Shown: positions 7,748 to 16,310 of the stretch, piece by piece
Layout of the letters: the number at the start of each line of letters is the position of its first letter
How positions within the stretch are numbered: position 1 is the first letter of the stretch
DNA from: Myxococcota bacterium
GTDB taxonomy: Bacteria; Myxococcota_A; Polyangia; Polyangiales; Houyiibacteriaceae
NCBI GenBank assembly: GCA_028284955.1
Contig: JANQQS010000101.1
Coordinates: forward strand, 1 to 48,511
Direction of reading: 5' to 3'
DNA: 48,511 bases
Program-made: the position numbers and the translations under genes
The notes under the pieces: generated by a model
Databases searched by the model: none
What the model saw: only the letters and a program-made list of their open reading frames with translations
What the model was told of the DNA's origin: nothing

Positions 7748-9265
7748 CTACCGAGCGACTGGAAGCTGCAGTTTTCCGTTCACTCGGTCGACTGCGGCTC
7801 TCGGATCTGGGGCGCCGGGCGGGGCGTCGCGGGTGCCTTCGGCGTCGAGTAGGTCGGCGACGAGGTCGTAGTCTGCTGCATCGGTGACGAGGGCTTTGCG
7901 GAGCTCGCCGCGGTTCCCGGTGCCGCTGCAGAGAATGACTTTGCCGTCTACGTCGGGGGCTTGGCCAAAGTAGCGGCCGTCGAGCAGCCATTCGCTTTCG
8001 TCGCTCGGGCCGTCGATGAGCACGTCGAGTTCGGTGCCGATTCGCGCTCGCAGGCGCGCTCGGCTGATGCCGCGCTGAAGCTCCATAAGCTCGCGTTGCC
8101 GCTCCGCGATGACGTCGTCCGCGACGAGGTCGGTCATCGCGCCAGCATGGGTGCCTTCTTCGTGGGAATAAGAAAAGACGCCTACGTGATCGAACTCGGC
8201 CCAGCGAACGAAGGCGCAGAGCGCTTCGAAATCTGCGTCGGTTTCTCCGGGGTGGCCAACGAGGAATGTAGTTCGGAACACGAGATCGGGAATCGCGCTG
8301 CGCAACCGCTCGACGGTTTTGTAAAGGCGGTCGCCGCCATGTCCGCGGCGCATGCGCTTGAGCACTGCGGTCGAGGCGTGCTGCAGCGGCATGTCGATGT
8401 AGGGCAAGACTTTGGGGTGGTCCGCGAAGAGCTCGAGCAGCGGCGCGGTGAGTTTTTCGGGGTAGAGATAGTGCACGCGGAGCCATCCGAGGCCTGGAAT
8501 GTCGGCTAGCGTTCGCACTAGGTCGGCAAGCTCAGGACGAGCGCTACCAGAGCTCGATCCACGGCTCGCGGGCAGGTCGCGACCGTAGCGAACCGTGTCT
8601 TGGCTGACGAGGTTGACCTCCACCACGCCTTGGGCGACGAGCTGCGCGACTTCTCGGGCGAGGTCTTCAATAGAGCGCGAACGCTGGCCGCCGCGGATGC
8701 CGGGAATCGCGCAGAAGCTGCAGATGCGGTCGCAGCCTTCCGCGATTTTCACAAAGGCGCTGTGCTGTCCGGTGGAAAGCTGGCGCGGGTCGTCGGCGCG
8801 CATGGTGTAGTCGGCCGGGTTTCCGACGAGCATGCGGCGTAGATCAGACGCGTTTCCGAGGCGCCCGGAGTTCGCATGTCCGGATTTGGCACGGCCAAGT
8901 AGCCGAGAGGCTTCGAGCAGCGGCCGAAGCTTGAGCATGTCGCTCGAGCCGAGAAAGTGGTCCACTTCGGGCATCTCGCGCTCGAGCTCGGTTGCGTAGC
9001 GCTGAGACAGACATCCCGCGACCACCAGCTTGGTGCAGCGCCCCGTTTCTTTGTGCTCCGCCATCTCGAGCACGGTGTCGATCGATTCTTCTTTGGCCGG
9101 CCCAATGAACCCGCAGGTATTGACCACGATGACCTGCGCATCCTCCGCGCGGTCGACGACCCGAAAGCCCGACTCGCCGCTGACCCCCAGCATGACCTCG
9201 GTGTCGACGCGATTTTTCGCGCATCCGAGGGAAACGAAGTGAATGGTGTGATCCGGCGCGGTCAT
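7748..9265 (-). CDS. rimO: Ribosomal protein S12 methylthiotransferase RimO
   Basis: About 505 residues from the ATG at 9265, which gives MTAPDHTIHFVSLGCAKNRV; the longer in-frame extension crosses the divergent promoter and was rejected. The N-terminal MTTase domain has its three cluster cysteines in SLGCAKN, NTCGFIG and AGCLSQRY. The radical-SAM domain has CDRICSFCAIPG (CxxxCxxC). A TRAM-like C-terminal domain follows, plus a tail of about 40 residues past the usual end. RimO adds a methylthio group to a conserved aspartate of S12. The SLGCAKN...DTE pattern and the GCDRICSFCAIP context fit RimO better than MiaB. Confidence 0.95.
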   Translation of the reverse strand: MTAPDHTIHFVSLGCAKNRVDTEVMLGVSGESGFRVVDRAEDAQVIVVNTCGFIGPAKEESIDTVLEMAEHKETGRCTKLVVAGCLSQRYATELEREMPEVDHFLGSSDMLKLRPLLEASRLLGRAKSGHANSGRLGNASDLRRMLVGNPADYTMRADDPRQLSTGQHSAFVKIAEGCDRICSFCAIPGIRGGQRSRSIEDLAREVAQLVAQGVVEVNLVSQDTVRYGRDLPASRGSSSGSARPELADLVRTLADIPGLGWLRVHYLYPEKLTAPLLELFADHPKVLPYIDMPLQHASTAVLKRMRRGHGGDRLYKTVERLRSAIPDLVFRTTFLVGHPGETDADFEALCAFVRWAEFDHVGVFSYSHEEGTHAGAMTDLVADDVIAERQRELMELQRGISRARLRARIGTELDVLIDGPSDESEWLLDGRYFGQAPDVDGKVILCSGTGNRGELRKALVTDAADYDLVADLLDAEGTRDAPPGAPDPRAAVDRVNGKLQLPVAR

Positions 9266-9335
9266 GGAAGGCTTGTATGTAGCGCGAAACGGAGGGATCG
9301 CTGGTGAAACGGGCAAGAAATAGCGCAGTATCGAT

Positions 9336-9354
9336 AGTTGCAACAATTGCAACT
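9336..9354. promoter_or_regulatory. Operator palindrome of the ParDE-type operon
   Basis: AGTTGCAA-CAA-TTGCAACT, an 8+8 perfect inverted repeat about 20 bases before the GTG of the antitoxin gene. It is in the usual place for autoregulation by a ribbon-helix-helix antitoxin and lies in the divergent space shared with rimO. Confidence 0.6.
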
Positions 9355-9374
9355 CATGATATTTTGAGTGAGTT

Positions 9375-9662
9375 GTGACGACGGTCGGGCTCAAAATCGA
9401 CGACGAGCTTCGCGGACGACTCAAACGTTTGGGCGAACTCAAGCAGCGATCGACGCACTGGCTGATGAAGCAAGCGATTCTTCGCTATGTCGAGGAGCAA
9501 GAGCGCTACGAAGCAGAGCTCGCGGAAGATAGAGCCCGGTGGGAGCGCTACGTAGAGACTGGCATCGCGATCGACGGCGACGAGATGGACGCATGGATGG
9601 GCGAGCTAGAGGCGGCGGCGGAACGAGAGCTCGAGTCAAGCTCAAACGATTCAGATTCCTAG
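9375..9662 (+). CDS. Ribbon-helix-helix antitoxin (ParD/CopG type)
   Basis: A 95-residue protein starting at GTG with TGAGTGAG upstream. The N-terminal TTVGLKIDDELRGRLKRLG strand and helix, then STHWLMKQAILRYVEEQE, match ribbon-helix-helix antitoxins. A long charged helix and an acidic tail follow, expected to bind the toxin. It pairs with the RelE/ParE-like gene 19 bases downstream. Antitoxins of this group bind their own promoter; the palindrome at 9336-9354 is the likely site. Confidence 0.88.
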   Translation: MTTVGLKIDDELRGRLKRLGELKQRSTHWLMKQAILRYVEEQERYEAELAEDRARWERYVETGIAIDGDEMDAWMGELEAAAERELESSSNDSDS

Positions 9663-9681
9663 CAGATTGGACCCCGGGCCA

Positions 9682-9969
9682 ATGAAACTTCTCTGGCTAC
9701 CGGAAGCGAAAGCGGACCTCCGTCGCGCGTACGATTTTCTGGTTGCGCGCGACCACCGCGCTGCGATGCGCGCCATCCGATCGATTCGCGAAGCTGCCGT
9801 CGTGTTACGGAAGCATCCCGAAATGGGCCGGCCGCTCGGTGATTCGCTACGTCGCCGCGAGCTGTTTGTCCGCTTTGGCGCTGGGGCCCACGTGCTTCGT
9901 TATCGTCTTGATCGAGATGCGATCGTCATACTGCGGGTTTGGCACAGCCGACAACAGCGGGGCGAATAG
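9682..9969 (+). CDS. ParE/RelE-superfamily toxin
   Basis: A 95-residue protein from the ATG at 9682 (MKLLWLPEAKADL). The motifs LPEAKADLRRAYDFL, HPEMGRPLGDSLRRRELFV and VILRVWHSRQQ are characteristic of ParE-type toxins. ParE poisons DNA gyrase and RelE cuts mRNA at the ribosome; the sequence resembles ParE more closely, since the RWHSRQ-type C-terminus is typical there. A TTG 15 bases upstream is possible but less likely. Confidence 0.85.
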   Translation: MKLLWLPEAKADLRRAYDFLVARDHRAAMRAIRSIREAAVVLRKHPEMGRPLGDSLRRRELFVRFGAGAHVLRYRLDRDAIVILRVWHSRQQRGE

Positions 9970-10003
9970 TGCATCGGAAAGACACTGCGTTTGTCTATGC
10001 GAA

Positions 10004-10038
10004 AATTGCGACATTCATAATAGAATTGCGACATTCAT
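10004..10038. repeat. Two 15-bp direct repeats, 20-bp period
   Basis: AATTGCGACATTCAT occurs exactly at 10004-10018 and 10024-10038, so the copies are two helical turns apart. They lie between the toxin gene and the convergent barrel gene. Possible protein-binding sites or the remnant of a duplication. Confidence 0.5.
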
Positions 10039-10047
10039 GCGCTGAAC

Positions 10048-10878
10048 TCAGAAAGCGTACGCCACCCCGAGAGAAGCACGGAGCACGCCGTGTTTGTCGA
10101 ACAGGCTTCCGCGCGCGAATCCATAGCCGGTATACAGCTCGAGAAATAGCATCAGGTCGGCGGTGAGATTGGCTTCGAGGGCGCCCAGGAGCAGGATGGT
10201 TCCCACCGCGGAGTTGCCATCACCCGCGTCGGGCACGTCGACGTAGCCGATCGAGGTTCCCGCGCCCGCCGTCAACGTGAGCCGGTCGCGAATTTGAAAG
10301 CCGGCGCGCGCGGTCGATTCGAAGCCGATGCCGTAGCCGAAGTTGTCGGCGAAGTTGAGCTCCTGGCCGACCAGTGCTCCTTCGCCGACAATCACGAAGG
10401 GGCGAACATGGAGCGCGACGTCCATGGTGCTTCGAGCAAAGAGATGCAGACGAAAAGGCACCGAGACTTCGGCGCCGAGGCCTGTTCCGAAGCCCATGAG
10501 TGGACTGGCGTAGAGAAACGCTGCGCGAAGGCCGACATTGAAGCGAGACGACGGCGCAATCCAGCCTTCCACAAACGTGCCCGGAAACCCGGTGCCTGCC
10601 ACAATGGCGGTTTCGCCGTTGCCCATGGTGCGGCCGCTGAAGATGGAAAGGTCTCCGGAAGTCGGTCGGTACTGAGGTTGGGCGCGCGGTTTGGTTGGCG
10701 ATGCCTCCTGAGCGAAGCCCTGATTTTCCGGGAAACCTTGCGCCAGCGCCCGGGATGCAAGCGCGGAGGACGTCGGTGTCGGGGAAACGAGTGCCGGGGA
10801 AACGAGTGCCGGGGAAACGAGGCTGAGCACATCCGCGAAGACTGTGACCCAGAGCGACAGAGTTATTGTTCGAATCAC
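10048..10878 (-). CDS. Predicted outer-membrane beta-barrel protein
   Basis: A 276-residue protein from a GTG. A signal-like N-terminus is extended by an in-frame 15-bp repeat that gives ALVSP units (residues about 20-33), then a Pro/Ala-rich linker. From about residue 80 there are alternating amphipathic strands ending with GVLRASLGVAYAF; the terminal phenylalanine is typical of BAM-assembled barrels. Substrate unknown. The repeat in the signal region could change in copy number without breaking the frame. Confidence 0.65.
   Translation of the reverse strand: MIRTITLSLWVTVFADVLSLVSPALVSPALVSPTPTSSALASRALAQGFPENQGFAQEASPTKPRAQPQYRPTSGDLSIFSGRTMGNGETAIVAGTGFPGTFVEGWIAPSSRFNVGLRAAFLYASPLMGFGTGLGAEVSVPFRLHLFARSTMDVALHVRPFVIVGEGALVGQELNFADNFGYGIGFESTARAGFQIRDRLTLTAGAGTSIGYVDVPDAGDGNSAVGTILLLGALEANLTADLMLFLELYTGYGFARGSLFDKHGVLRASLGVAYAF
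10781..10825. repeat. 15-bp tandem repeat (three units)
   Basis: GGGGAAACGAGTGCC at 10781-10795 and 10796-10810, with a third, diverged unit at 10811-10825. It is inside the signal region of the barrel gene and preserves the reading frame. Similar 15-bp arrays occur at 13411, 22301 and 43964. Confidence 0.8.
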
Positions 10879-10930
10879 GAATCACGGCTTATCACGAGCG
10901 ATTGGGTAGCGCTGCTCGGTTCGCCTTGCC

Positions 10931-11644
10931 ATGCGGCACGGCCTCGGACATGTCGGTGGGGTGAACGTAGACGTCATCGTTCCCGCGCTGAACGAAGAGC
11001 AAGCGCTGCCCAAAGTGCTCGCGGACATTCCGGCGAGCGTGCGGCGCGTGGTGGTGGCGGACAACGGCTCGACGGATCGAACCGCAGAAGTCGCGCGCGC
11101 CCACGGCGCCGAGATTGTCACCGAGCCTGAGCGTGGATATGGCGCGGCGTGCCTTCGAGCAATCGCGCATCTTTCGTTGGATGCGCCGGATGTGGTGGTG
11201 TTTTTGGACGGGGACTACAGCGACTACCCGGACGAGCTTCCTCAGCTCGTGGAACCGATCGCGCGCGGAGAGGTCGATTTCGTGGTCGGCTCGCGAACCC
11301 GAGGCTTGTCTCAAGCGGGCGCACTTACGCCTCAGCAACGGGTCGGCAACGCGATTGCCACCACCGCGCTTCGCTTGCTCTACCGAGCTCCGTTTACCGA
11401 CTTGGGCCCGTTTCGCGCGATTCGATGGGCTACCTTGCTACGCCTCGGCATGCGCGATCGCAACTGGGGTTGGACGGTGGAGATGCAAATCAAAGCTGCG
11501 CGCCAGCGGGTGCCCTGGCGGGAAGTGCCAGTTTCCTATCGGCCGCGGATTGGTACATCCAAAGTAAGCGGCACACTCAAAGGATCGCTCGGCGCGGCCC
11601 GAAAGATTTTGTGGCTTCTTGCCAAGCATGCGGTAACCGGTTGA
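10931..11644 (+). CDS. Family 2 glycosyltransferase (dolichyl/polyprenyl-phosphate sugar synthase-like)
   Basis: A 237-residue GT-A fold protein. VDVIVPALNEEQAL opens the nucleotide-sugar domain, VVADNGSTDRTAEVA follows, and VVFLDGDYSDYPDEL carries the D-x-D metal motif. PFRAIRWATLL and the motif WTVEMQIKAA are typical of the DPM1/DPG-synthase group. No membrane helix is visible, so it is probably peripheral. It overlaps the next gene by four bases (stop TGA within TTGA) and is likely translated together with it. The lipid acceptor is unknown. Confidence 0.85.
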   Translation: MRHGLGHVGGVNVDVIVPALNEEQALPKVLADIPASVRRVVVADNGSTDRTAEVARAHGAEIVTEPERGYGAACLRAIAHLSLDAPDVVVFLDGDYSDYPDELPQLVEPIARGEVDFVVGSRTRGLSQAGALTPQQRVGNAIATTALRLLYRAPFTDLGPFRAIRWATLLRLGMRDRNWGWTVEMQIKAARQRVPWREVPVSYRPRIGTSKVSGTLKGSLGAARKILWLLAKHAVTG

Positions 11645-12318
11645 GCGTTTCGCAGGCGCATGTGTTCGTGCGGGCTCCAGTGGGGGGTCTCGCCAAAACA
11701 CGGCTCGCTCCGTGCCTCGGTCCCGAAGGCGCAGCAGCGCTTTATGCGGCGTTCGTCGAAGACGTGATAAGCGGCGTGGAAACGGCAGGGCTGAGGCTTT
11801 CGCTTTGGACGGCCGGAGATCCCGAACACGAGCTTTTTGTGGACTGCGCGCGACGAGGCTATGAACTTTTGGCGCAGCCATCCGGCTCGCTGGACGAACG
11901 AATCTGTGCCGCGCTCGGGGAAGGAATCAATCGCGAAGGGGCAGCGATGGTGGTGGGAAGCGACGCGCCCACATTGCCGCCTGAGTATCTTCAGCGCGCC
12001 GCGCAGTCTCTCGAGACAAGCGAGTTGGTACTCGGACCGACCCACGACGGTGGCTACTATCTCATCGCGGCGCGGGTGATGCCGAACCTTGATACAGTTC
12101 GCTGGTCCACCGAGCACGCGCTAAGCGACACGGTTTCCGTAAACGCGGCTCGTTCGGTGACGCTGCTGCCGCCGTGGTACGACATCGACGTAGAAGACGA
12201 TCTGAGGCTGTTGCGCATGCACCTCGAACTCGACTCTACGCTCGCGCCCGCAACTCGCCGAGCGCTTTCTCGAATGCCGATCCGTTCCGATCAAGGCAAT
12301 CGTTCAAGCTTCGGGTAG
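11641..12318 (+). CDS. DUF2064 / TIGR04282-type nucleotidyl-glycosyltransferase-like protein
   Basis: About 225 residues from a TTG overlapping the upstream stop. The opening VFVRAPVGGLAKTRLAP is a KTRLxP nucleotide-binding pattern of the DUF2064 family. VVGSDAPTLPPEYL holds the metal site, and GPTHDGGYYLIA is the family's other hallmark. The family often sits next to GT2 genes, as here, and is annotated as a transferase of the GT-A/CofC type. The product of the pair is not known. Confidence 0.85.
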   Translation: MSVSQAHVFVRAPVGGLAKTRLAPCLGPEGAAALYAAFVEDVISGVETAGLRLSLWTAGDPEHELFVDCARRGYELLAQPSGSLDERICAALGEGINREGAAMVVGSDAPTLPPEYLQRAAQSLETSELVLGPTHDGGYYLIAARVMPNLDTVRWSTEHALSDTVSVNAARSVTLLPPWYDIDVEDDLRLLRMHLELDSTLAPATRRALSRMPIRSDQGNRSSFG

Positions 12319-12339
12319 AATGGGCACGAGGAGATCGCG

Positions 12340-12993
12340 ATGGGCGACAAGGGGCTATGGGAGCAGGTCGGCAAAACGTGCGGGCGGGGCACGATGCTGT
12401 TTCGCGACGGCGATAGCGGCGACGCGATGTATGTGGTGCACGAAGGGCGCGTGCGTATTTTCAAACACGCCGCGAGCGGCGAAAAGACGCTGGCAGTCTT
12501 TGGAGCAGGCGAGTTTTTCGGTGAGATGGCGCTGCTCAACGACAAGCCGCGCACCGCTTCCGCCGAAGTCGTGGAAGACGCAAAGCTTCTTGTGATCGAT
12601 CGGCGCACATTCGGCGCGATGGTGGCCAGCAATCGTGAAATCGCCGTGCGGCTGATTACTAAGCTCGCGCAACGACTCGACCGCGCCAATGCGTTGATCG
12701 AAATTCTGATGCATAAGGACCCGCGCGCCAGGGTGATTCTTGGGCTCGCGCGAGAAGCGGAAGCGCGCGGCGTGGAGCAAGAAGATGCGAGCGTGGTCAT
12801 CCCGCTCGGCCGTGAAGAGCTTGCCGAGCACGTGGGGCTTGGCATGGATGACGTGGTGGGCGTGCTCAAACGACTCGAAAGGCTGCAGATCGTCGAAGAG
12901 AATGAACACGGGTTTTGCGTGCCCGACGTCATGCGACTGCACGAGTTTCTGGAATTTCTGCAGACGCGCTCCGAGCCGCCAGCTGCGGTCTAA
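12340..12993 (+). CDS. Crp/Fnr-family transcription regulator
   Basis: A 217-residue protein. The cyclic-nucleotide-binding fold spans about 15-120: RGTMLFRDGDSGDAMYVVHEG, then the phosphate-binding-cassette-like FFGEMALLNDKPRTASAEV. A dimerisation helix follows (LITKLAQRLDRANALIEIL), then a winged helix at about 155-205 (LGREELAEHVGLGMDDVVGVLKRLE). There are no Fnr-type N-terminal cluster cysteines. GAGGAG precedes the ATG. It lies 21 bases after the DUF2064 gene, probably in the same operon. Ligand unknown; GEMALLNDKPRTAS suits cAMP or a related nucleotide. Confidence 0.9.
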   Translation: MGDKGLWEQVGKTCGRGTMLFRDGDSGDAMYVVHEGRVRIFKHAASGEKTLAVFGAGEFFGEMALLNDKPRTASAEVVEDAKLLVIDRRTFGAMVASNREIAVRLITKLAQRLDRANALIEILMHKDPRARVILGLAREAEARGVEQEDASVVIPLGREELAEHVGLGMDDVVGVLKRLERLQIVEENEHGFCVPDVMRLHEFLEFLQTRSEPPAAV

Positions 12994-12996
12994 ATT

Positions 12997-13113
12997 TATC
13001 TGGAGGGGCTGGCCACAGCCCCCCCCCCCGCGGAATACGATTCCGCGGGGCCCCCCACCCGCCGCCGGCCGCTTTCGCGGCCGTCCCCACCGCGGAGCGG
13101 CGGGGCCCCGGTT
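12997..13113 (+). repeat. Structured repeat, type B, copy 1 (B1)
   Basis: Starts 4 bases after the stop of the Crp/Fnr gene, in sense orientation. Four hairpins in a row: stem GGGGCTG/CAGCCCC (13005-13022); a 10-bp stem with loop TACGA (13026-13050); CGGCCGC-TTTC-GCGGCCG (13066-13083); and CCCCACCGC-GGA-GCGGCGGGG (13085-13105). Other full copies lie at 28548 and 35236; shorter ones at 28238 and 35353. Stem bases differ between copies but remain paired. Confidence 0.85.
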
Positions 13114-13119
13114 TCGTTG

Positions 13120-13709
13120 TGCTTCAGTTGTGGGGCAAGACTGCGGGGCGATTGCAGCACCTCAACTCAGGCCCATCAGTCGCCGTTACGAAACCAGGTT
13201 ACGTGCCTCGAATAAACGAAAGCTGGATGTCTGAGACGGAACCGTCTATGATCCTGGTGTGAGGAACGTGCGCCCATGCGCGGACTCGCGCGCTGAGCTC
13301 GTTCGTTGCGTTTATGCTCAAGCATGGATGCAAACCGCGCCTTCGTCTTCTCTCGTTTGGCCTTTTGTAAAGATTGAGCGAATAGAAAACGCGGGCACAG
13401 CGTTTGGAAGAGCACTGCTTGGACGAACACTGCTTGGGCGAATTCAGCGGAGCGCGGTGGTTGGGCTTCGGCCCCGAAATGGTTCGAATTCCTTCGGGAA
13501 ACGCATCGCGTTGGAGCAGGGGACCAAGCAAGGTCCCCCCATCAGGAACGCTCTGAGAGGACTGGTTACGTTCGCGGACCAGAGACCCCAGGGCGCCGGC
13601 AATCGCCGGGGGAGGCAGATAGCGTATGGACACCAGTAGATTCGGGCTCTCACCGGAGGTGCGGGCGAACTAGCATGCCCTCTCCCTTCGATGGGAGCTC
13701 AAACGAACG
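13120..13709 (+). ncRNA. Possible non-coding transcript between crp-like and YceI-like genes
   Basis: About 590 bases with no convincing gene on either strand. Near its end are compact hairpins, CGGC-AATC-GCCG and CTCCC-TTCGAT-GGGAG, followed by an intrinsic terminator at 13710. Two short segments, ACGTTCG near 13566 and CGAACGA near 13704, are complementary and could close a domain of about 145 bases. It matches no RNA family I can name. The 5' end is not defined, and the stretch also holds a 15-bp tandem duplication at 13411-13440. Confidence 0.3.
13411..13440. repeat. 15-bp tandem duplication
   Basis: AGCACTGCTTGGACG followed by AACACTGCTTGGGCG: two units, 13 of 15 positions the same. Non-coding context. 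One of several 15-bp arrays in this window. Confidence 0.6.
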
Positions 13710-13745
13710 AAAGGGTGGCGACCTCTGTGTCGTCACCCTTTTCTT
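13710..13745 (+). terminator. Intrinsic terminator
   Basis: AAAGGGTGGCGAC pairs with GTCGTCACCCTTT around a 6-base loop (13 positions, one G-T pair), followed by TTCTT. It points rightwards and has no coding gene directly upstream, which suggests that the preceding intergenic region is transcribed. Confidence 0.75.
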
Positions 13746-13780
13746 ATGTCATACGGTATTTCTCAATTAGGAAGGCGGAG

Positions 13781-14287
13781 ATGAAATACGACGCGCGTAG
13801 CGCGGAGTGTACCGTGCACACGTTTCGAGACGGCGTGCTCTCCAAGCTTGGACACGACCTCGTGCTCCGTGTCGGTCACTTCGAAATGGAGATCGATGAT
13901 CAAACATCATCGATCGTCGCGCGATTCGACGCGGGAAGCTTGCGCGTCGAACGTGCCGAGGGAGGCGCGACTTCGCTTTCCGAAGGGGACAAACGAAAAA
14001 TCGAACGTACGATTTCAAAAGACGTGCTTTGCGCTGCGACCCAACCGACGATCGAGTTTCGATCGGTCGAAGTCACTCGCCATGATGCGGAGGCGCACAT
14101 TCGAGGCGAACTTCGTTTGAACGAGACCTCACGGACGATTCATTGCGTGGCTCGCCAGGATGATCGCGGCTGGTCGACAACTGTAACGGTGCACCAGCCG
14201 GACTTTGGCATCAAACCGTACCAAGCCATGCTTGGCGCCCTTAAACTTCGCCCCGACGTGCTCGTTCAAATCCGTATCGGCTCGTGA
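13781..14287 (+). CDS. YceI-like family protein
   Basis: About 168 residues from the ATG at 13781, with AAGGCGGAG directly upstream. The start KYDARSAECTVHTFRDGVLSKLGHDL fits the YceI lipocalin-like fold, which binds isoprenoid or fatty chains. FDAGSLRVERA and the later RGELRLNETSRTI are consistent with the same fold. There is no signal peptide, unlike periplasmic YceI, so this copy is likely cytoplasmic. It converges on ychF with a 13-base gap. Confidence 0.75.
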   Translation: MKYDARSAECTVHTFRDGVLSKLGHDLVLRVGHFEMEIDDQTSSIVARFDAGSLRVERAEGGATSLSEGDKRKIERTISKDVLCAATQPTIEFRSVEVTRHDAEAHIRGELRLNETSRTIHCVARQDDRGWSTTVTVHQPDFGIKPYQAMLGALKLRPDVLVQIRIGS

Positions 14288-14300
14288 CGCTAGAAACGCT

Positions 14301-15404
14301 TCAGACGTTGAACCGAAAGTGCATGACGTCGCCGTCCTGGACGGCGTATTGCTTTCCTGCGGTGCTCATTTTCCCCGCTGCTTTAACCGCCGCTTCGCTG
14401 CCTAGCTCGATCAGGTCGCCGCTGCGGATGGTTTCGGCGCGGATGAATCCTCGTTCGAAATCGGTGTGGATTTTTCCCGCTGCTTGCGGGGCCAACGTGC
14501 CTCGGCGAATCGTCCAGGCATGCACTTCGGGAGGGCCCGCGGTGAAGAAGGTGATGAGGTCCAAGATTTCGTAGCCCGTGCGAATCACCCGATGCAGGCC
14601 GGGCTCGGGAAGCCCGAGCGACTCCAAGAACTCCCCCCGCTCTTCATGATCGAGCTGCATGATTTCCGCTTCGATGGCGGCGGAGATTGCGACCGCAGGA
14701 ACGTTGCGTTCTTTGGCGGCGTCGATCACCTGCAGGACCAGTGCATCATCGTTGGCGGATGCGATTTGGTGCTCTTTCACGTTGGCGATGAAGAACATGG
14801 GTTTGCTTGTGAGGAGGAACAAGTCTCGAAGAACGGTAGCCTCGTCGTCGTCGCCTGGCTCGACGGAGCGGGCCGAGGTCCCTTGATCGAGCGCCGCAGC
14901 AAGCCGCTCGCAGAGCCCGATGGCTTTTTTCTCGATGGGGTCCGCGCCTTTGGCCGCTTTCTTTGCGCGCTCCAGCCGTTTTTGAACGGTTTCGAGGTCA
15001 CGAAGGATGAGCTCGGTTTCAATAGTCTCGATATCTGCTTGGGGGTCGACACGGTTGTCAACATGCACGATGCCCGAGTCTTCGAAGCATCGAACGACGT
15101 GCGCGATGGCATCGACTTCGCGAATGTGACTCAAAAACGCGTTGCCGCGCCCTTCTCCTTTGGAGGCACCGCGGACGAGACCCGCGATATCGACGAAATC
15201 TACGGTCGCGGGGACGACCTTGTCAGGCTCAAAAAGCTCAACCAGCGCATCGAACCGCGGATCGGGCACCGGAACGACACCTACGTTCGGATCGATGGTG
15301 CAGAACGCATAGTTGGCGGCCTCGGCGTTGTTCGCCGACAAGGCGTTGAATAGAGTGGACTTTCCTACATTAGGAAGCCCGACGATGCCCACGGAGAGAC
15401 TCAA
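14301..15404 (-). CDS. ychF: Ribosome-binding ATPase YchF (Obg-family)
   Basis: A 367-residue protein of the expected length. P-loop GLPNVGKS at 8-15, [14 protein letters not shown] (G3 region), a helical coiled-coil middle (about 130-210) and a C-terminal TGS domain ([19 protein letters not shown] onward). YchF/OLA1 prefers ATP over GTP and associates with ribosomes; the NVKE motif in [10 protein letters not shown] takes the place of the usual NKxD. Complete, no anomalies. Confidence 0.97.
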   Translation of the reverse strand: MSLSVGIVGLPNVGKSTLFNALSANNAEAANYAFCTIDPNVGVVPVPDPRFDALVELFEPDKVVPATVDFVDIAGLVRGASKGEGRGNAFLSHIREVDAIAHVVRCFEDSGIVHVDNRVDPQADIETIETELILRDLETVQKRLERAKKAAKGADPIEKKAIGLCERLAAALDQGTSARSVEPGDDDEATVLRDLFLLTSKPMFFIANVKEHQIASANDDALVLQVIDAAKERNVPAVAISAAIEAEIMQLDHEERGEFLESLGLPEPGLHRVIRTGYEILDLITFFTAGPPEVHAWTIRRGTLAPQAAGKIHTDFERGFIRAETIRSGDLIELGSEAAVKAAGKMSTAGKQYAVQDGDVMHFRFNV

Positions 15405-15554
15405 CTCAAGATCCTCGCGTTACTCATCTCGCGGGTGCCCTAGCGCCTTGTTGTCCTCTTGGCAAAGCCTTCCGGTTTGCGTCGCTGGCACACCCACGTC
15501 ACACAGCTGTCAATCTTCGTTTCTAGCATGGCGCTGAGCCACACGGATGTTTGC

Positions 15555-16256
15555 ATGACCCATCGCATTTTGGTTGTAGAAGACGAAGCAGACCTTGCCG
15601 ACCTGGTTGCGTTCAATCTGCGGCAAAGCGGTCATCAGGTGCAGATCGCCGGCTTGGGCAGCACCGCGCTGGCAGAAATTCGTCGGCAAAAACCCGACCT
15701 CATGCTGCTCGACGTGATGCTTCCGGATATCAGCGGGTTTGAAGTGTGTCGTCGGCTACGGCGCGAATCGGAAACGCTGCGGTTGCCCATCATCATGCTC
15801 ACCGCCAAAGGCGAGGAAGTGGATCGCATCGTCGGCTTTGAAGTCGGCGCGGATGACTACGTGGTGAAACCCTTTAGCCCTCGTGAGCTGGTGCTTCGGG
15901 TCGACGCGATGCTGCGTCGCATCGGGGAATGGAAGCAGGAGCCCGGTACTCAGACGATTCACATCGCCAGCATGACGGTGGACGTTCCCGCGCATCGCGT
16001 TCAAGTCGAGGAGCAAGATATCGCGCTTACCGCGCTCGAGTTTCGTCTGCTGCTTGATTTGGTCAAGCGCCGTGGCCGCGTGCAATCACGCGACGCGCTG
16101 CTCGAGCGGGTTTGGGGCTACGCCCCCGGGATCGAAACCCGCACCGTAGACACTCATGTCAAACGGCTTCGCGAAAAACTGGGCGCCGCCTCGAACTATA
16201 TCGAGACCGTACGTGGCGTTGGTTATCGCGTTCGCGAGACTGTCGAATCTTTGTAG
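15555..16256 (+). CDS. PhoB/OmpR-type response regulator
   Basis: 233 residues from the ATG at 15555 (MTHRILVVEDE). Receiver domain with phospho-acceptor D53 in LLDVMLPDISGF, T83 in MLTAKGEE and K105 in VVKPFSPRE. The C-terminal winged helix runs from about 130, with LTALEFRLLLDLVKRRGRVQSR and the recognition part TRTVDTHVKRLREKLG. It is closest in pattern to PhoB. The PhoR-like kinase lies 2.1 kb further on the same strand, after an opposite-strand gene, so the two are probable partners. Confidence 0.92.
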   Translation: MTHRILVVEDEADLADLVAFNLRQSGHQVQIAGLGSTALAEIRRQKPDLMLLDVMLPDISGFEVCRRLRRESETLRLPIIMLTAKGEEVDRIVGFEVGADDYVVKPFSPRELVLRVDAMLRRIGEWKQEPGTQTIHIASMTVDVPAHRVQVEEQDIALTALEFRLLLDLVKRRGRVQSRDALLERVWGYAPGIETRTVDTHVKRLREKLGAASNYIETVRGVGYRVRETVESL

Positions 16257-16310
16257 CACGGCGATTCCGAGCCTCGAGCGTCGTTCCTCTTCGGGTGCGC
16301 TTTGCGCGTA

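Noticed and set aside
13199-13633. A possible gene on the minus strand in the gene-free region
   Set aside because: It spans the 15-bp tandem duplication, has no ribosome site or domain, and its composition is unlike that of neighbouring proteins.
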